A DNA stretch of 64,000 nt from Anagrus nilaparvatae (GCA_022575985.1 JAKSXM010000031.1:286807-350806); one strand, 5' to 3'. Counted from the stretch's first letter, positions 33,944 to 44,380 are shown. The notes: a model not told the origin generated them from the letters alone. Translations and numbers: made by a program.

Positions 33944-34026
33944 GGCAGTAGCATGGAGGGGATTCGAACCCGCTTTTAAATATATACATATTCGAAAGCG
34001 GGAGCACTAACCACTCGACTACTGAC
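33944..34026 (-). ncRNA. tRNA-like sequence with pol III A and B boxes
   Basis: On the minus strand TAGTCGAGTGGTTAGTGC fits an A box with D arm, and GGTTCGAATCC is a perfect B box. The 5' GTCAGTA and 3' TACTGCC ends pair at six of seven positions. The anticodon arm is replaced by a strong hairpin CCCGCTTT/AAAGCGGG around an AT-rich loop, and the T stem is poor. It is better read as a tRNA-derived (SINE-like) or pseudo-tRNA sequence than a working tRNA. TTTT occurs ~15 bp downstream. Confidence 0.5.
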
Positions 34027-34089
34027 GATGATGATAATTTTTAAATTGATTTTATTAAGTTTTATAAGTATAATTAGAAATTTAACTTT

Positions 34090-34480
34090 ATCGATTTTTT
34101 CGTTTCCCATTTAATACTCAAAATCAGTTTTGATAAATATTACTGAAATATTGAGGACAAGTTAGATACCAGATCTCAAAATAGATAATTATTGAAGGCT
34201 TAGATTTAAGTTTACCTAATACAATTTCCAACTCTGCAAAGTTTGCCTTCAAACTTCATACATTAATGTGCATGATTGTAATGTTAATAAAATTAAATAT
34301 TTCATTGAGAGATAAAATGTCATTGTTTTCACATTCAACTTTAAGGTTTACAGAATTTAATTCATTAGTTTCGTCGTTTTCAATAAATAAATCTTCTCAA
34401 TTGGCTACTTCGTTAATAATATTGCTTAATAAATTTTTCTATTTATTACCGATTTCTATAATTATCTAATTAATTTAGCA
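34090..34480 (-). pseudogene. LINE endonuclease N-terminus, decayed
   Basis: On the minus strand a broken frame reads EDLFIENDETNELN, NNDILSLNEIFNFINI, HINV, a TGA where Arg is expected, then SLKANFAELEIVLGKLKSK and PSIIIYFEIWYL. This is the start of an apurinic-type endonuclease of Jockey/RTE-like LINEs (N-V-R-S-L-x-x-N-F-x-E-L pattern, then the ETW region, here degraded). Several stops follow. It lies just 3' of the host exon at 34711. The plus-strand frame at 34266-34469 is its shadow. Confidence 0.55.
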
Positions 34481-34710
34481 TCTGGTTACAAAAGCATTTA
34501 GCCATTAGGTCGGTAAAAAGTTTTTTTTTAACAAAATTTTTTGAAACTATTTTTTTAAGAGAATATTTAAAAAAAAGTGTTTTTTTAAAAAATTTTATTT
34601 TAACATGTATTTTAACGATTATTTTTAAGTAGCATCGATTTTAAAAGTAAATTTCATATTAATTTCTTCTGAAATACATTAAAATTTAAAACTATACCTG
34701 TATTTTATAT

Positions 34711-34800
34711 TTACAAATCATCTAAAGGGAGAAATTCTGTGTCTTCCCAGCCGGAACCAGAAACATCTCTGTTGCATTGTTTTTCAGCTAACTCTTCTTC
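34711..34800 (-). CDS. Candidate terminal exon of a host gene (SCYL1/yata-like C-terminus?)
   Basis: A 30-codon frame on the minus strand reads EEELAEKQCNRDVSGSGW, then EDTEFLPLDDL and TAA. It is preceded by an AT-rich tract and a TTGAAAAG acceptor. Its phase (0) fits the exon at 43204-43460, which ends on a full codon, so the joined reading frame stays open. The charged EEKA/EEELAEK helix followed by a Gly-Trp-acidic tail recalls the C-terminus of N-terminal-kinase-like (SCYL1/yata) proteins. That match is from memory and the only evidence is pattern similarity. Base composition is clearly coding-like. An unseen exon in between is possible. Confidence 0.45.
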   Translation of the reverse strand, partial: EEELAEKQCNRDVSGSGWEDTEFLPLDDL

Positions 34801-35280
34801 CTTTTCAAAATATAAATATATAAGTTTTTATTAAGTTGCAACATTTTTTTACAATAAAAAGGTTTAATTTTAAGAATGTGGGTGAAATTAAAGCAAAGCA
34901 ATATGAAAAGTTTTCTATTTCATGCATAAATAATTAAGAAGAAGTTCAGAAAAATTTTCCATTAAAACTAGCTTAAAACATTTTTTTGTATATCACCTAT
35001 CCATAATAGACCACTTTTCCAAACTCTACCTCTTAAAATTGAAAACCAAACTTAAGGCGAATTATTTTTTAAAAAATTTTTAAATTATACGAAAAGAAGA
35101 AATTTTGGCAAAAAATGAAATCATCTACCAGTGAAACCAATAGGTTGCTGGTCATTTCCCTAAATACTAATGCCAAAATAGACCTTAATCTAAATGATAT
35201 TTTTAATTAATTAAATCAAAGCATATTTATTTTAATTTAATTACTGATCCTTCTTTTTACAACTTGTTTTTGTATAATAA

Positions 35281-35323
35281 TTAGACTACTAGTTTCAGGA
35301 ATAAATTCCCATCATCAGGTCTG
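35281..35323 (-). ncRNA. Hammerhead ribozyme-like motif
   Basis: The minus strand reads CCTGATGATGGGAA, TTTA, TTCC, TGAAACTAGTAGTC. CUGAUGA and GAAA are the two invariant hammerhead blocks; between them GGAA/UUCC forms stem II. After GAAA a minimal stem III can form (AC/GU around UAGUA) and the next base C sits at the cleavage position. It lies ~380 bp downstream of a Penelope-like C-terminal frame on the same strand, where such ribozymes are known to reside. One unpaired U after CUGAUGA is unusual. Confidence 0.5.
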
Positions 35324-35515
35324 TATTATAATTAAACTAAATTTATTTAAAACATTTGAATATGATATTGTAACTTTAGATTATATCTGTATATACTCAC
35401 AATTATTTTATGACAAAAAAACTTTTGAATATTTATTTTGTATACATATGAAGATTTTATATATTATGAAAATTTTTAAATTATTTCTAGTTTTAAAATG
35501 TAATAAGGAATTTAA

Positions 35516-35518
<3 letters not shown>

Positions 35519-35551
<33 letters not shown>

Positions 35552-35552
35552 G
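35519..35552 (-). repeat. Poly(T) tract (poly(A) on minus strand)
   Basis: A ~32-base homopolymer follows, on the minus strand, the region downstream of the Penelope-like frame. It could be a retroelement tail or simple sequence. Confidence 0.8.
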
Positions 35553-35698
35553 TGTTTGAAATCACATCTGTTTTATCTAATGTACAAGTGCTCCCTAGGA
35601 GGAAGTTAATATATATAAAATATGTTTTTTAATTCGTTTATTCTATTTCACTTCTTTTTATTATTTATTTTTTACTTTTGATTTTTTTTTATTTTTTA

Positions 35699-36037
35699 TT
35701 ATATAATATGTTTTTTTATTATTTTATCAAATAATACGTTTTTTTTATTTACTAACTTATCATTAATTAATTTATTTGCATTTATTTGTGTATTTTTATA
35801 AATTTCAAATTCCTCTAGTGTATCCAAAATTTTACCTTTATTGCAAAAGTATATCGGTTTTAAATTTTTATGTATATTGTTAATTTTGTCGTCTGTGTAG
35901 TCATGGTTATTATTAATTAAATGTAATCCGTATTTGGTGTTTACTTTTTCTATTTGTTGTGTAGAATTTACATTTTGTGTTTTTGGTATATGGTCATTAA
36001 ACCCTAAATGATTCATTTCCCGAATCACTTTTTTTCC
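35699..36037 (-). pseudogene. Penelope-like element: C-terminal endonuclease fragment
   Basis: 109 codons: YGLHLINNNHDYTDDKI, then PIYFCNKGKILDTLEEFEIY and LINDKLVNKKNVLFDKI. The pattern H-x-INNNH, later KGKxLDxLEExEIYK and a closing LND...N...LFD segment is the usual end of the GIY-YIG domain in Penelope-type retroelements. RT and the GIY-YIG core are missing. It differs clearly from the 16.8-kb copy, so it is a second lineage. A hammerhead-like motif follows downstream on the same strand. Confidence 0.55.
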
Positions 36038-36446
36038 GAAAAAAAATTACCTGATTCACATTTTCCCGGAATAAATATTTGCTAGAATGATAAATTTCCC
36101 GCATAAATATTTACTCAAATGATCACTTCGTCAAATAAATATAACTCCGAAAAAAAATTAAGAAATTAATTTTAAAGTAATTTTTAAACTACAAAACGTA
36201 AACATTATCTATTTAAGTGTATATACCATGATCAGGCTGTATTTTACAATGTGGTAAACAATATTTTATGGAAATTTATGCTTTATTAATCAGGATACTA
36301 TAGTTTCCTAAATTGACTGCTAAAAAATATTGATGCGTGTTATAATTTCTATTATTTTTACGGGTTTCAAAAGTCAATGGCTTCTACCTGTTCGTTCTGT
36401 CAGGGTAGTTCATTAGTTAAGATCACTGTAAATAAAATAACTAATT

Positions 36447-36460
36447 AATATACTTCTTTA
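36447..36460 (+). repeat. LINE target-site duplication, left copy
   Basis: AATATACTTCTTTA, identical to 42805-42818 after the poly(A) tail. Confidence 0.9.
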
Positions 36461-37833
36461 GGGGTGGTTGGGAAATAAACCATTTTTTGGTGAATACCCG
36501 ACATGCTGGAATGAGATGGGTTGGCCCCATGGACTGGTAGGAGTTACCTATGGATACGACGCTGTATAAGCTACAGACCATTGGTTTTGTCCTTTAGTGT
36601 CGATAACTCTAGGTGGGATTGAACTGTCTTCTCGTGGCTACCCTGTTGATGTGCTTAATTGCACACAAATGTTCACCCACTCACCAAGGCTGAGGCCTGC
36701 ACACGTCGTACCTGTGCGTCACTCAGCCGACGGCTTTTGGCTGAGATCCTAAATGGTTCTCTTAGTGGACAGTTAAAGTTTCTTATTAACTCCACCTTGC
36801 TCCCTCTCGGAAGCCAGGTGGAATCACCTCTTGCCCGATGACCTCGAACTCACCGTGAGGGGTGCGTTGTCTAGGAAGAAGTCTGCGAACGGGGCATACA
36901 TTTCCTCTAATTCAGATGTCACTAAAGGCAGCTTTAATAATTTTTAATTATACTATACACTAATGCTATTGACATTAGTATATTAATATGATGAATGGCT
37001 GGAGCTTCTCTGGAGCAGGGCTCCACAGCAATGTGGCCTTGCCCTATAGAGCAAGGTAATCGTTGCTGTTGGTTCATTCATGTTTGTGCCCTTCACCTAC
37101 TGTCTGTTGGGGGGATTCAGAAAAAGCCACGAAAAAGCTGAAAAGTTCGCTGGGATTGGCTGCATGTGTTTCTGTCTAAACAAAAAACTGTTTACTTTAA
37201 ATGTGATATATGTGTTGCAACCAATAACTTCGGGACTTAAGGCTTGAAGCGGTAATTATCAGATAAACCCTTGCAGCTGCGGGTTTAGGGCGCGAGCATG
37301 ACTGATCCTAGGATCCCTGATTTCGGTGAGCCCTGCGGCGTTCGCAAATTGCACAAGTGTGTAAGTCCCAGGAGCAGATGTCTGGGTGGATGTCGCATTC
37401 TTACTTGCAGTGCAAATCGAATGATCGAACAGCACGTGCTGCTTTTTCACCTGGTGATCATTTGATCATCTGTGGAAGTAATCTTACTTTTGTAAGAATC
37501 ATTGGGATCTTGACCAATCGCTAGGAATGGCCTATGAGGATCCTGTTAATACGACGGGTAAAATATCGTATTATGTCAGCAGACATCAGATCTGTAGGAC
37601 TCGCAACGGTCACCCCCCTGTGTCTTGTACCCAGGGTGAGGATTGCTGCGGGTCTGAATCCCCGGTCCTATTATCTCACCACTTTTTCCCATTTCATTAC
37701 AGGTACACTAATTACGATAGTTCTTTACAGGTTTTTTCTTTTTTCCAGGTTATCACATCGCACAGAGGGTACCCTTACCCGCATTCATTTAAGGGCGCTT
37801 AGTCCAGTGACACAGGCTATCTAAATAACAAAT
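36461..37833 (+). promoter_or_regulatory. LINE 5' UTR
   Basis: 1.37 kb of moderately GC-rich sequence starting GGGGTGGTTGGG with only short frames. Its retention up to the target duplication shows that the insertion was not 5'-truncated, so an internal promoter is expected here. Confidence 0.7.
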
Positions 37834-39889
37834 ATGCAAAATGATAAAAATGATATATCTCAGGCTGATAAGTCACTTGTTCAAGAAGTGTCGAATTCAG
37901 CTGTCAGTTCCGATCGGGTGAAAGCCCCGGTGGCTGGCACCGGCCCCATGGACTCTGAGGGGGGCCAACAATTTTGCATGGAGGCGGATTTAACACCATC
38001 TTCCGCCCAGGGGGGACCAGGTAAGGAACTTCAAGCCATAGTTTTGCTTGAACATATTCAGCATCCACTACCTGCACCAGGTGCAGGGAATACTGAAAAA
38101 CCAAGCTATGCAGACAACCTCAAATATCTGCAGAACTTAGCATATGGCACTGGTGGTCTTGACACGGATCAGGCCTTTGATGAAGCAGTGGTCGAAAAAC
38201 CCAATGCCTTCCTTCACCACATTTCTGTTCTGAAGGACGCTATACAGGCTTTGGAAAAGCACCACAAGGAAATGACGGAAGCTCATCGCAGCATGTCCAA
38301 TCACTGTACAACAAAACAAAAAAATTGCGGCCAATTAAAAATGGAGTAAACCTCTTCGGCAATGTGCTCATTCAACTTGAGCTAATAACGAAGAGACTGC
38401 ATGCAGAAACGCAAGATATTGAGTCTGCTCTTAAAAAAGCAGAACATAAGCAGCAGGCAAAGAGAATCCGATCGTCTTCCTCTGAGGAGAACTCTCCAGA
38501 GTCAAAACATGATAGGAAAAGGATCCAAAAGAAGAACCTCAGCAACTCTGGGGTGAAGCAGCAGAAAGAAGGAAAATGCTGCGTAAAGACACTCTGAAAA
38601 AAGAGCAAGAGCAGAGGAAGAAGGTAAATGCGCGTTTGGAAAAGGAGGAAAAAGAGCGGCAGAAAAATGAGAAACTGCTCCAGGAAAAAACAATTCTGCT
38701 ACAACTACACCAAAAGCAGAACCTGGAGCAGGGGAAAGCGATGGCGCCACCTAAAGAGAAGGAAGGAGAGCATCCCAACAGGGAAGACCCAAAGACGGCG
38801 CCTAACAACACCAAGGCGGACGGCCCACGCGATAAACATGGGACCTCCCCAAGGAAGGATAATAAATCTCCCAAGCACTTGTCCAAAAAGGAAAGAAAGC
38901 AACAAAAGAAGCTTAGAAAATTGCAGCTTAGGCGTGGAAGCAACTCACCCGAAAATACGAATCAGCCATCTGAAACAACGCAGATGGCTGATGGAAGGGT
39001 GAACAATCAGGCGCAATCTCAGAGGCCAACGGACAAGGAGGAAAACTGGCAGGTAAAGGGTAGGACGAAGAAGAAACCCAGAGCCAAGAGTGCCCAACAG
39101 GTTAAGAAAACTGCTGAAAAAGTTCTTCCAAAAATGGGAAGGCGCAGGTATAGGAAAAGGAAGGAAGCCTTCCAGATTACCCCAGGGGCGGGTAAAACGT
39201 ACAAGGAAACGCTCATCGATCTAAAGCGCAATGTTAACCTCGAAGAAGCTGGAGCGAAGATTCACCGCGTCAGGAAAGCTCAAAATGGCAGTGTCCTGAT
39301 CGAGTTGGAGGCAATCCAGGACCGCCAAAAGCTGGAAGATGCGGTGAAATTGGTAACGGGGCCTGACTCGAATGTCCGGGATCTAATCCCAATGCTCAAG
39401 CTCGAAATTCGAGACTTGGATGGGGTCACGAAAGAGCAGGAGATACAGGAGGCCGTTGCCAAGGCTATTGGCATTGAAAATGGTGACTCTCTCGTGGTTA
39501 CCATTTTCAAAACCAAAGGCACGACTGGCCAGATGGCCATTGTGGAACTCTTGGAAGCGGGCGCTTTACGCCTGGCCAAAAAGGGTAAAATCCAGAATGG
39601 CTAGGCATCGAGCAGGGTGCGACTTCGCGCGGACGTGAGGCGCTGTTTCAAATGCCTGGGCTACGGGCATAGTCAGTATGTTTGTAAAGGTCCGGACAGA
39701 AGCAAGGCGTGCCTTAAATGTGGCGAAGATGGACACAAAAGGGCAGAATGCAGCAAGGATAAGCCTAAGTGCTTCCTCTGCAAGTCCAGAAAGGATAAGT
39801 GCTCCACGGAGCACTATCCAGGAGAGGGAAACTGCCCCAGTTACCGGGAGGCTCTGGCTGTGGCGAAAAACAGGTGTCATCGGAAATGA
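37834..39889 (+). pseudogene. LINE ORF1 (gag-like), three frames plus in-frame TAG
   Basis: The first ATG at 37834 opens an acidic N-terminus (to 38349). The frame shifts near an A-run at ~38325, running to ~38597, then shifts again to a frame open from 38576. The middle is a Lys/Glu-rich coiled-coil-like region; an RRM-like gag core (GAKIHRVRKAQNGSVLIELE ... LVVTIFKTKGTTGQMAIVEL) follows. A TAG at 39602-39604 stands where R1-type gags usually have Trp, and the same frame then gives three zinc knuckles (CFKCLGYGH, CLKCGEDGH, CFLC). It encodes the RNA-binding protein of the retroelement. Its stop overlaps the ORF2 start (ATGA). Confidence 0.88.
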
Positions 39890-42523
39890 TCAAAGTTCTC
39901 CAAGGGAACATGAGACATGCCCGGGAAGCTGGTGCACTGTAGGAGCAGATTGCCCGCGAAGAAGATTCAAATATCCTCTTACTAAGCGAGCAATCTTACA
40001 ACATGAACCACAAGTACTGGGTTTCCGATGACGCTCTCTGCTGCGCCATATGGCTTCGAGGCAGAGCCCAAACGTCCCTATCCCAGACAGGAAAAGGGAA
40101 TTGCCACGTTTGGGCCAAGTGCGGAGAGACGACTTATGTAAGTTGTTATCTCTCCCCTAACGACAGCTCGGAGGTGCTCGCTGCAAAGCTAGCCAGCATC
40201 GAGAACACGGTACGAGCGGCAACTGGTAGCGTTATCCTTGGCGGAGACTTCAATGCCAGGGCCCTAGAGTGGGGCATGCCGACGACCAACCTAAGGGGAC
40301 AAATGGTACTCGAAATGGCTGCTAGATGCAAACTAGTGGTTCAGAATAGAGGAAACAGGCCCACCTACGAGAGGGCGGGGTGGGGTATCTCTATCCCAGA
40401 CATAAACTTCGCAACAGAAGCTGCGTCTAGGAGAATAGGCGACTGGAGGGTGTTGGATGGCTACAATGGTAGCGATCACAACTACATTGCCTTCCGGGTA
40501 ATGGAAGGAAACTCACAACGTCCTCCCTACAGGAGGCGTCCCCTTGGCTGGAATGTTTCAAAGATCGACGAGGACAGATTCGAGGAATACCTTCGAATCG
40601 AGTCAGCGTCGATCCCCGCTTGGCGAGGAGGGGCTAAAAGCCCACGAGAGGACGAAACCCTCGTTAAGAAAGTAACGTCTCTATTACGCGGGGCTTGCGA
40701 TGCCTCGATGCCTCGCCGCAGGCTTTGGAAAGGGAGAAAACCAGTGTACTGGTGGACTCCTGAAATAGCTGAGCTCCGAAAGGAATGCCACAGGACGCGA
40801 CGAAGGGCCCAACGAGCACGGGACAGACCCGAAGCTGCTGCGCTCTCCCAGGTACACAAGGATGCCAAACACCGGCTGGCCAAGGCCATCCGCCAAAGTA
40901 AGGCCCGATGTCTGCGTTCATTACGCGAAGAAGTAAACAAGGACCCCTGGGGTCTAGGTTACAAAGTCGTAATGGGCAAGCTGAACCGGGGGACTGACAA
41001 CATGATGGACGCGGAGTTGACCGAGCGGATCATTGGTGCTCTCTTCCCTGAGAGGCCCATCCGGGAAAACCCGGTAGAGGTAACACCCAGGGAGGAGGTG
41101 CCGCTGTTCAGCGAAGGCGAGATGGTCAAGGCCATAAAGGCCATGAAAAATGGCAAGGCGCCTGGGCCGGACGGGATACCGGCGGAAATGCTCAAAAGAG
41201 CGGTCAAAGTAATCCCTGGTATCCTGTTAAGCATGTTCAATGCGTGTTTGGTGGCTGGAGTGTTCCAGAAGCAGTGGAAGGTGGCACGTCTCGTGCTCTT
41301 GAACAAGGGCAAGGGGGGAGCCCCGGACTCTCCATCATCTTACAGACCTTTGTGTATGTTACATACCATTGGTAAGGTAATGGAGAGCTTGCTCCGAGCA
41401 AGGCTCAGAAGGGCAATCGAGGAGGGCGGTGGTCTCTCCGAGGAGCAGCATGGTTTTCGTGAAGGGCATTCCACAATAGACGCCATTCGGCGTGTCGTGG
41501 ATACCGTAGAGGCTGAGAGGGAAAGGTGGCCTGCAATTCGCAAGGACGTCCTTCTGGTAACGCTGGATGTCAAAAACGCTTTCAACTCAGCCAGGTGGGA
41601 TGACATGATCCGGTCCCTCGAGTACGATTTCCGGATACCCAGGTATCTGGGTAACATACGAAAGGATTACCTGCGGGACCGGAGACTGCTCTATGACACG
41701 CTCGATGGAAGGCGTGAAATGGTTTTGAGTGCAGGCATCGCGCAAGGTTCGGTTCTCGGACCGGACCTGTGGAATGTCTTTTACGATGGCTTGCTGCGCG
41801 TCCACCTCCCGGAAGGAGTTTCCCTGATCGGGTACGCCGACGACGTGGCCCTGACCATAACTGGCAGGGACATGGAAGTGACCCAGGAGAGGTTGAATCT
41901 AGTCATGAGACGGATCAACCCCTGGATGGGCGATTACGGGCTCCAGCTTGCGATCCCAAAAACGGAGACTCGTCGAAGGGTTCCCACCGACTTCGATGTA
42001 ATTATCGACGACGGCGGAAACCCTCACACGATCCGAACCAGAACATCGGTGAAATACCTGGGAGTTCAGCTTGATAACAAGCTGACCTTCTGGGAGCAAT
42101 TTCAGATGACGTGTGAAAAGGCAGCGTCGGCCGCATCAACAAAAGAACCAAGAGAAAAATTCCCTATGGATGCGCAGACTGATCTTAGACCTGCAGGCAT
42201 GGATGGGATGACAGCATGGGGAGGTGGATTTCTACCTTACCCAGTTCTTAACTGGACACGGGTACTTCCGTGTCATGTTGAAGCATTGGCATAAGGTGGC
42301 AACAAAGGAGTGCTTGCACTGTCCGGGCGTGGATGATACAGTAGAGCTTACATTCTTCGAATGTGTTCGCTACTCGGGGGGGCGCCCGCCCTTCCCGATT
42401 TGGAGGCCGGAGACGGTGGTCCCGGAAATGCTACGGAGTTCCGAAAACTGGAACAAAGTAGCAGAGTACGTAAGGACCACCTTGTTGCAGAAGCTCTGTC
42501 GTAGAGAGCTCTCCTGCCCCTAG
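39886..42523 (+). pseudogene. LINE ORF2: endonuclease and reverse transcriptase
   Basis: ATG at 39886 overlaps the ORF1 stop in ATGA. The start VLQGNMRHAREAGAL is followed by a TAG at 39940-39942, then the frame is open to 42294. Apurinic-type endonuclease: GDFNARALEWG (about residue 120), SDHNY (about 196). Reverse transcriptase: LDVKNAFNSARW, AGIAQGSVLGPDLW and the active site GYADD (about 650). After KAASAAS (~42130) about 200 residues of the usual thumb/linker are missing and the frame changes. The C-terminus continues in another frame as FYLTQFLTGHGYF and the finger CLHCPGVDD...FFEC, where the expected His is Leu, to TAG at 42523. It nicks DNA and copies RNA by target-primed reverse transcription; this copy is dead. 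Confidence 0.92.
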
Positions 42524-42806
42524 GCAGGGGGGAAGGCAGCGGCCAGCTGCCTAGGCTGCGCGTCCCAAACTGAAGTTATACCTGAAAAGGGAGTTCCGGT
42601 TTGGGACAAACAAGCGCGGGGGGTTGAAAGTGTGTTTATCCAGTAAGAATCTGGGGCGTAGCCGGCGACCGCTTTCGCCGGTGGTCTCCCAGTTGTACAC
42701 TTTGTACAACTGGGCGGCCATGGAAATTTGCGGGTCTTTAAGGCCCGCAAATACTCCATGGCTGATGTAAGATTCACATATTTCCCTTAAAAAAAAAAAA
42801 AAAAAA
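42524..42806 (+). other. LINE 3' UTR with four hairpins and poly(A)
   Basis: Perfect stems: GTCCCAAAC/GTTTGGGAC (42562-42607); CCGGCGA/TCGCCGG (42662-42681); CCCAGTTGTAC/GTACAACTGGG (42688-42714); ATTTGCGGG/CCCGCAAAT (42726-42752). A short tail to AAAAAA follows. Such compact structure suggests the RNA element recognised by the element's own reverse transcriptase. Confidence 0.8.
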
Positions 42807-42818
42807 TATACTTCTTTA
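42805..42818 (+). repeat. LINE target-site duplication, right copy
   Basis: AATATACTTCTTTA, identical to 36447-36460; its first two A bases may belong to the poly(A) tail. Confidence 0.9.
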
Positions 42819-43203
42819 ATTTGAGATTAATTGTTTGTTTACTTATATTATTTTAAAATAAATTTTATTTTTCATAAAATAATGTCTAGACTGAATTTAA
42901 TTTTTTATTTTTTAAATAAATATATCCACAAAAGTTTTAATTTGAGTCTTGAATTCAAGCTTTTTGCAGAAATATTGTAGGATTAAAACAAAAAAAATTA
43001 AAATTAGTAAATTAAAAGTTAAAAGATGAATAAATATGTTAAAATTAAGAAAAAGCTTCAGTTAATTTTCCATCTTTTTTACATTTTAATACAAAATTAA
43101 ACAGATACGCGTGTTGGGAATATATTCTAATCATCAGATCATACGTTGAACTAAATTTATCTATATTTAAAATCTTAATCAAAAATAAATTGATTAGACT
43201 TAC

Positions 43204-43460
43204 TGCTTTTTCTTCAAGATTAATCCATTGTTCTTGAAAATGGTTTTTAGACTGCGGTGACAATGTAATATTTTTCAGAGTTCCTGATGAAAGTTCATCC
43301 ATTTCTCCCCATTCTCTAGTATTCCAATTATCCCAGTCAGTATCAATATTTTGGTTTTGTAAATTTTGTGTTTCATGATCATGTTCTAAAGATGTCATGC
43401 TGGTTATGCTACTAGATGTAGCAGTTGTACTAGTACTACTTTGAGAATTTGTAGCATGTT
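43204..43460 (-). CDS. Candidate internal exon of a host gene (SCYL1/yata-like?)
   Basis: Acceptor GAAATTTCAG (43461 onward, minus) and donor GTAAGT (from 43203) bound 257 bases with one open frame. It starts with a split codon, then HATNSQSSTSTTATSS, a Ser/Thr-rich linker, an acidic Trp-rich block NIDTDWDNWNTREWGEMDE, and NHFQEQWINLEEKA. It ends on a complete codon, matching the phase of the exon at 34711. The open frame continues past the donor to 43045, but that part is AT-rich and probably intron. Ser-rich linker plus W-D-x-W acidic motifs resembles the C-terminal tail of SCYL1-type trafficking pseudokinases; no kinase domain is visible in the window, so upstream exons must lie elsewhere. 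Another scaffold protein is possible. Confidence 0.5.
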
Positions 43461-43959
43461 CTGAAATTTCATGAAGTTTATATTATATATATATATTTTA
43501 TTATTTGCATAGATCTATATTAAAAAAATGAATACCTCTAATTTAAGGAATGCAAATAGAGTTAAAGGACATTTGAATAAGTCTTTTTTTTTGTGCTACA
43601 TTATCTAAACCATATTCAAATTAGAAATTCTTTACAAAAAATTTTATTTTAGACTAAATTTTAATTTTATTTAATTTTGGTTAATGTTTTGCAGCTTCCT
43701 AGAATTTAATTTATTAGATCAGCGCTTGAAGGTCTAAAGTCTACACCACGCACATGAAGCTTTTATACAATTAAATAAAATGATATATAATGAAATAAAA
43801 ATATGTCATACTTTTATATTGATATAATGTATTTCTTTCATTTCAAGAGTTCTTAATATGAGTGAAAGACCTACGTCTTACATTATATGTATTCTAAAGC
43901 TTCCTCCCACATAAATAGATAATTTCTTAATGTATACAATATCGGCAGAAACATTGGAT
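43461..43959. other. AT-rich, no feature recognised
   Basis: Probably intronic if the exon at 43204 is real. A TA run at 43482-43498. No further exon found. Confidence 0.5.
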
Positions 43960-44380
43960 CGGCTACTCGGAGAGCAAATAAACCAAGAGGTTGATAGGAA
44001 AAATATCACCTTGGATAAATAGAGGTCATGGAGACATTAATTATTTTTTGACCCAATTCTTAAGCGGACATGGACTTTTTTGCTCATACCTCTTTCGGAT
44101 CTAAAAGATGAATAGCGCTGAATGTATATACTGTCCTGGCAGAGAAGATACGCCGGGACACACATTCTTCAAATGCGACAGATGGGCTGTTAAAAAGTTT
44201 CAATTAGAAACTAACATCGGCCAAATCACACCTGAGAATGTGGTTGGCCTGATGCTTCGAAATGAAGAATTATAGTCCGAAATTAGCCAGTATATGGAGT
44301 AGATACCCTGTACCAAAAAACCTAAAATCCAAGGTATAGGCAAATATTGAGACGTACTGCGGTTATCCAGATGACTGCAG
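43960..44380 (+). pseudogene. R1-like LINE C-terminal relic
   Basis: Reads GHGDINYFLTQFLSGHGLF, then CIYCPGREDTPGHTFFKC with the complete C-C-H-C finger (His present, unlike the copy at 42.3 kb), then RWAVKKFQLETNIGQIT and ENVVGLMLRNEE. A few stops. It ends GATGACTGCAG, the same 3' end as the fragment at 60581-60815, so it is a 5'-truncated copy of a related subfamily. Confidence 0.75.

Larger units (their letters stand above)
36461..42804 (+). mobile_element. Nearly full-length R1-like non-LTR retrotransposon
   Basis: 6.34 kb between perfect 14-bp duplications: 5' UTR (36461-37833), ORF1 with zinc knuckles, ORF2 with endonuclease and reverse transcriptase, a hairpin-rich 3' UTR and a poly(A) tail (42789-42806). 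It is much more GC-rich than its surroundings. The target is AT-rich intron-like DNA rather than 28S rDNA, so this is not a site-specific R1 in its home site. Lesions: two ORF1 frameshifts, in-frame TAG codons at 39602 and 39940, and an internal ORF2 deletion near 42130-42165. The domain order and C-terminal finger place it in or near the R1 clade. Confidence 0.93.
34801..43203 (-). other. Inferred 8.4-kb intron holding Penelope relic and R1-like LINE
   Basis: The donor GTAAGT (43198-43203, minus) follows exon end GAAGAAAAAGCA; the acceptor AAAAG ends at 34801. It contains the hammerhead-like motif, the Penelope C-terminal relic and the antisense LINE 36461-42804. The inference rests on the splice signals and matching phase. 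Confidence 0.4.

Noticed and set aside
37904..42099. Many antisense and shifted frames over the LINE
   Set aside because: Shadows of ORF1 and ORF2, caused by the GC-rich codon use of the element.
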